A program made the translations under genes and the position numbers. A stretch of DNA of 5,990 nt from Oscillospiraceae bacterium. GTDB taxonomy: Bacteria; Bacillota; Clostridia; Oscillospirales; Ruminococcaceae. A model generated the notes under the pieces. The model saw only the letters and a program-made list of their open reading frames with translations, was not told where the DNA came from and ran no database searches. The stretch is from contig JAEDNF010000107.1 of NCBI GenBank assembly GCA_016302655.1, forward strand, positions 1 to 5,990, written 5' to 3'. Below, piece by piece: positions 5,928-5,990 of the stretch (its first letter is position 1; each line of letters opens with the position of its first letter).

Positions 5928-5990
5928 GTGAAATATTAGCTCCTTGCGGAGGAATAGAAAGTTTAACGGCGGCTGTTAATTCAGGCGCCG
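5924..5990 (+). CDS. U32-family protein, N-terminus only
   Basis: Twenty-two complete codons are present before the window ends. The start MSEILAPCGGIESLTAAV with a following NSGA is the typical opening of U32 (peptidase U32/collagenase-like) proteins, LLAPAG...AAV..GADA. Despite the name, characterised bacterial members include TrhP, which hydroxylates tRNA wobble uridine, and RlhA, which hydroxylates 23S rRNA; others act in ubiquinone synthesis. Which type this is cannot be told from 22 residues. The ATG shares bases with the zapA stop (ATGA) and has no strong binding site, so translational coupling is likely. The gene is partial at its 3' end. Confidence 0.8.
   Translation, partial: MSEILAPCGGIESLTAAVNSGA

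Overview
The window looks like a chromosomal segment from a Firmicute of class Clostridia, probably close to the gut Oscillospiraceae/Ruminococcus group. This is an inference from gene content: a QueH-type (not QueG) epoxyqueuosine reductase, a clostridial-style CorA, and ZapA directly followed by a U32-family protein. Strong purine-rich ribosome binding sites and AT-leaning bases fit. All recognisable genes lie on the + strand, and no mobile element, tRNA, rRNA or CRISPR array is visible.

Layout. Bases 1-164 are an AT-rich upstream region with a possible promoter cut by the window edge. A first tightly packed gene set follows: a histidine-phosphatase-family enzyme (165-773), the S1-domain RNA-binding protein Tex (787-2928), a small two-pass membrane protein of YcxB type (2933-3448) and the tRNA queuosine enzyme QueH (3441-4097). 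Spacings of 13 nt, 4 nt and an 8-nt overlap suggest one transcript. A well-formed sigma-A-type promoter (4084-4112) overlaps the last codons of queH and begins a second unit: a leader of about 130 nt, the CorA metal-ion channel (4252-5187), a ZapA-like division protein with a very long coiled coil (5202-5927), and the first 22 codons of a U32-family protein that runs off the window (from 5924, ATGA overlap).

The genes themselves are ordinary housekeeping types. The part no standard annotation would explain is the corA leader. It can form a 13-position stem (4152-4164 with 4203-4215) and an overlapping, mutually exclusive 9-bp stem (4202-4210 with 4226-4234). It also holds a 21-codon open reading frame with its own ribosome binding site, whose start codon lies inside the first stem. 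This resembles a cis-regulatory switch (riboswitch or leader-peptide control) on a metal transporter operon. It does not match the magnesium M-box or other classes I can recall, so it is the best candidate here for something undescribed; its function is inferred, not shown.

A loose RNA theme runs through the window: Tex binds RNA, QueH completes a tRNA modification, and many U32 proteins hydroxylate tRNA or rRNA. The ZapA and CorA genes do not fit that theme, so the arrangement may simply be a housekeeping cluster.
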